Source: an uncultured Clostridium sp.
GTDB lineage: Bacteria > Bacillota > Clostridia > Lachnospirales > Lachnospiraceae
DNA length: 13,648 nucleotides
NCBI GenBank assembly: GCA_900553925.1
Contig: USFH01000045.1
Span: 1 to 13,648 of the forward strand
Direction of reading: 5' to 3'
The position numbers and the translations under genes were made by a program. Below, one piece after another: positions 11,943 to 13,648 of this stretch (positions are counted from its first letter, which is position 1; each line of letters starts with the position of its first letter). A model generated the notes under the pieces. It saw nothing but the letters and a program-made list of their open reading frames with translations, did no database searches and was not told the DNA's origin.

Positions 11943-13648
11943 TTATTGCTTTCCAAATGTATAGGAACCATCTTTTTTCACGTAGAAGTCTGTTCCTCCG
12001 CTATAAGATGTGCTGTCTCCTTCCACTTTCCAGCTTCCGGTTCCAAGCTTGTACCCATTTCCTGATTCCAGATTAACAAGAACTCCCTCTGGGATTATCC
12101 CTGTTTTCATCCAGGTTGCTGCGACCGTTACAAGAATTGTCTTTTTATTTCCAGCTACATCAACTGCTGTAATCTCATATTTTTTCTTTCCGTTATTGGA
12201 ACCAAGCTGCAGAATTAGTTCTGTTCCACTCAAATTCTGTGATATTCCATTTACATATACCTGACTCAAATAGTCATCCCGAATCACAAGTTTCTGTGAA
12301 TCTCCATAATATGTTTTTCCATGTTCCAGATTTACGGTTGGCGCGCCTTGTTTGATCTTGATTGCCTCTAACCGAAGTGCTCCTGTGCGCTCACCGGATG
12401 CATTTCTCAGATAAAAGACGGTTCCTGACTGGGAATTCTGAATCGTCAGAGATTCCACATAAGTACCATTTAACTCCGTAGATATCATATATCCTTTCGC
12501 CGGTTTTACCACTACATTCGAAGTATAATATCCATTTTCGCCCTTTGTGCCTGATAGTGTATACGCCGGTGATGGCGCCGGAATTTCTTTTTCCATTGTT
12601 TTCTCTTCCGTTTTTACATAGATTGTTACCTTCACACTTCTTCCGGCTGCATCTTCCGCAACAATCACATATGGATTGACAGACTCTTCGAGATTCTTCT
12701 TGAAGCTCTGCCCACTTACAGACTGAGCAGCTCCATTGATCGTCACAGAAGACAGGTTCGCATCTGTAACTTCTAATTCCTTGGATTTTACTTTGTATGT
12801 CTCGCCGTTCGTCACATTCAATATCGGATCTGCTGTATCGATATTGATTGCTTCAAGTACGACTGCACCCGTCTTCTCCCCAGTACTTTTTTTCACAAGG
12901 TAAATATCCGATGCTGCCATAGTTTCTTTTATAACAAGTGTATCCTGATATGTACCATCCAGAGTTTTGGATATCTGGTATCCGTCTGCCGGAGTAACTG
13001 TCACTTCAGAAGTATAATACGCATTTTCTCCTTTTGTTCCAACCAGAGTATATGGCGGTTCCGGTGTTTCCAAATACTTGATAGAAAAATCTGTCGTGGC
13101 AACAGCTTCCCCATACGCCTCTGTCTCTGCAAAGGTCGCCCGGACTGTATAGTTTCCGACTGCGGTTGGAACTGTCTGGCTATAAGCAGTATCTTCTTCT
13201 GATGCTTTTTTGTACTCTATTTTCGCTTTTTCCCCTGTATTTGTTTCTGAAACTGCATTCGGTACCGGTTTCTTACCATAACTTACATTTTCAACTGTAA
13301 CCGTTGCTTTTCCAATCCCTTTTACCTTAACTGTTTGTGCAGCACTCGCATTTGTCGTTGCTGTCTCTTTGTATCGCACATACCAGTCTCCTGCCTCTAA
13401 GTCATCAATCTCACCGGTTCCGGAATCCGAGATACCCCCAATTGCATTCCACTCTTCCGCATTTGGATCCTTACTATATTCCATTGCATTTGTAACACCC
13501 GATATCGTTCCTACTCCACCGCTTAATCCGGCAGGAGCATCCGGCGTTGTCTTGGCTGTTGCCGCCGGGAGTGTAACAACTATATCTTGTCCATCTGATA
13601 CAATTGTGACTTTAACTGTAATTGTCGCTGCATCTTGCGACCTTTCAA
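11943..13648 (-). CDS. Large repetitive Ig-like surface protein (partial, C-terminal part)
   Basis: The reading frame is open to the right edge with no stop, so the 567 visible residues are the C-terminal part of a longer protein; the ATG at 13484 is internal and has no ribosome binding site. From the edge: a segment with EAGDWYVRYKETATTNASAA; an MBG-like beta domain (about 13304-13075) with VSYGKKPVPNAV and VGNYTVRATF; two long repeat units (separate entry); and a C-terminal cap GYKLGTGSWKV to DGSYTFGKQ. Each repeat contains an Ig-like part ending in AEDAAGRSVKVTIYV or AVDVAGNKKTILVTV. It is rich in Thr, Ser, Val and Lys and nearly free of Cys, as expected for an exported adhesin or matrix protein. 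No LPXTG motif or C-terminal membrane anchor is present, so attachment must be by another domain or it is released. The signal peptide would lie outside the window. Its role is unknown. Confidence 0.85.
   Translation of the reverse strand, partial: ERSQDAATITVKVTIVSDGQDIVVTLPAATAKTTPDAPAGLSGGVGTISGVTNAMEYSKDPNAEEWNAIGGISDSGTGEIDDLEAGDWYVRYKETATTNASAAQTVKVKGIGKATVTVENVSYGKKPVPNAVSETNTGEKAKIEYKKASEEDTAYSQTVPTAVGNYTVRATFAETEAYGEAVATTDFSIKYLETPEPPYTLVGTKGENAYYTSEVTVTPADGYQISKTLDGTYQDTLVIKETMAASDIYLVKKSTGEKTGAVVLEAINIDTADPILNVTNGETYKVKSKELEVTDANLSSVTINGAAQSVSGQSFKKNLEESVNPYVIVAEDAAGRSVKVTIYVKTEEKTMEKEIPAPSPAYTLSGTKGENGYYTSNVVVKPAKGYMISTELNGTYVESLTIQNSQSGTVFYLRNASGERTGALRLEAIKIKQGAPTVNLEHGKTYYGDSQKLVIRDDYLSQVYVNGISQNLSGTELILQLGSNNGKKKYEITAVDVAGNKKTILVTVAATWMKTGIIPEGVLVNLESGNGYKLGTGSWKVEGDSTSYSGGTDFYVKKDGSYTFGKQ
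12114..13055 (-). repeat. Two divergent tandem repeat units of about 150 residues in the surface protein
   Basis: Unit 1 (12612-13055) and unit 2 (12114-12566) share a common layout: YTLVGTKGENAYYTSEV against YTLSGTKGENGYYTSNV; then DGYQISKTLDGTY against KGYMISTELNGTY; then GEKTGAVVLEAINI against GERTGALRLEAIKI; followed by an Ig-like domain with NGETYKV against HGKTYYG. A short Pro/Glu-rich linker joins them. They are clearly homologous at protein level yet diverged, so this is an old duplication. Confidence 0.85.

Noticed and set aside
13482..13484. ATG 13484 as the start of the surface protein
   Set aside because: The frame continues upstream without stop to the window edge, the upstream translation resembles the same protein, and there is no ribosome binding site.

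Overview
The window looks like a chromosomal segment of a gut-type, low-to-mid GC Firmicute, most likely a member of the Lachnospiraceae (Clostridia). This is inferred from GGAGG-type ribosome binding sites, sigma-A style promoters, LytTR, PAS-GGDEF and Ig-like surface protein families typical of that group, and a Gram-positive style PilT. I cannot name a genus. No tRNA, rRNA, CRISPR array, insertion sequence or phage gene is visible.

Layout. (1) 1-701, minus: an ECF-type sigma factor running off the left edge, with a hydrophobic C-terminal extension. (2) 702-873: a divergent promoter region. (3) 874-1611, plus: a small regulator with an N-terminal LytTR-like DNA-binding domain and a C-terminal PAS-like domain, followed by a polytopic membrane protein of unknown function (1668-3038, plus). 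(4) 3080-10989, minus: a tightly packed eight-gene run with gaps of 15 to 42 nt and one ATGA overlap, read from a near-consensus promoter at 11047-11075. In transcription order it encodes a membrane-anchored FecR-domain protein, a cyclic-nucleotide-binding/PP2C phosphatase, a CHASE2 class III nucleotide cyclase, a TIM-barrel sugar-phosphate isomerase-like protein, an RsbW/SpoIIAB-type ATPase, an STAS anti-sigma antagonist, a PAS-GGDEF diguanylate cyclase and the pilus retraction ATPase PilT. (5) 11215-11925, plus: a DPM1-like family 2 glycosyltransferase. (6) 11943-13648, minus: the C-terminal part of a large repetitive Ig-like surface protein, open at the right edge.

The main discovery is the eight-gene operon. 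It seems to join two second messengers and a phosphorylation switch in one unit: an envelope-facing cyclase makes a cyclic nucleotide (cAMP by residue signature); a phosphatase carrying a PKA/CRP-like cyclic-nucleotide pocket reads it; the phosphatase would dephosphorylate the STAS protein and so change the partner of the RsbW-like kinase; and the output genes next in line are a diguanylate cyclase and PilT. No sigma factor is encoded in the operon, so the switch may act on the diguanylate cyclase or on pilus motility rather than on transcription. The components are read from sequence; the wiring is inference.
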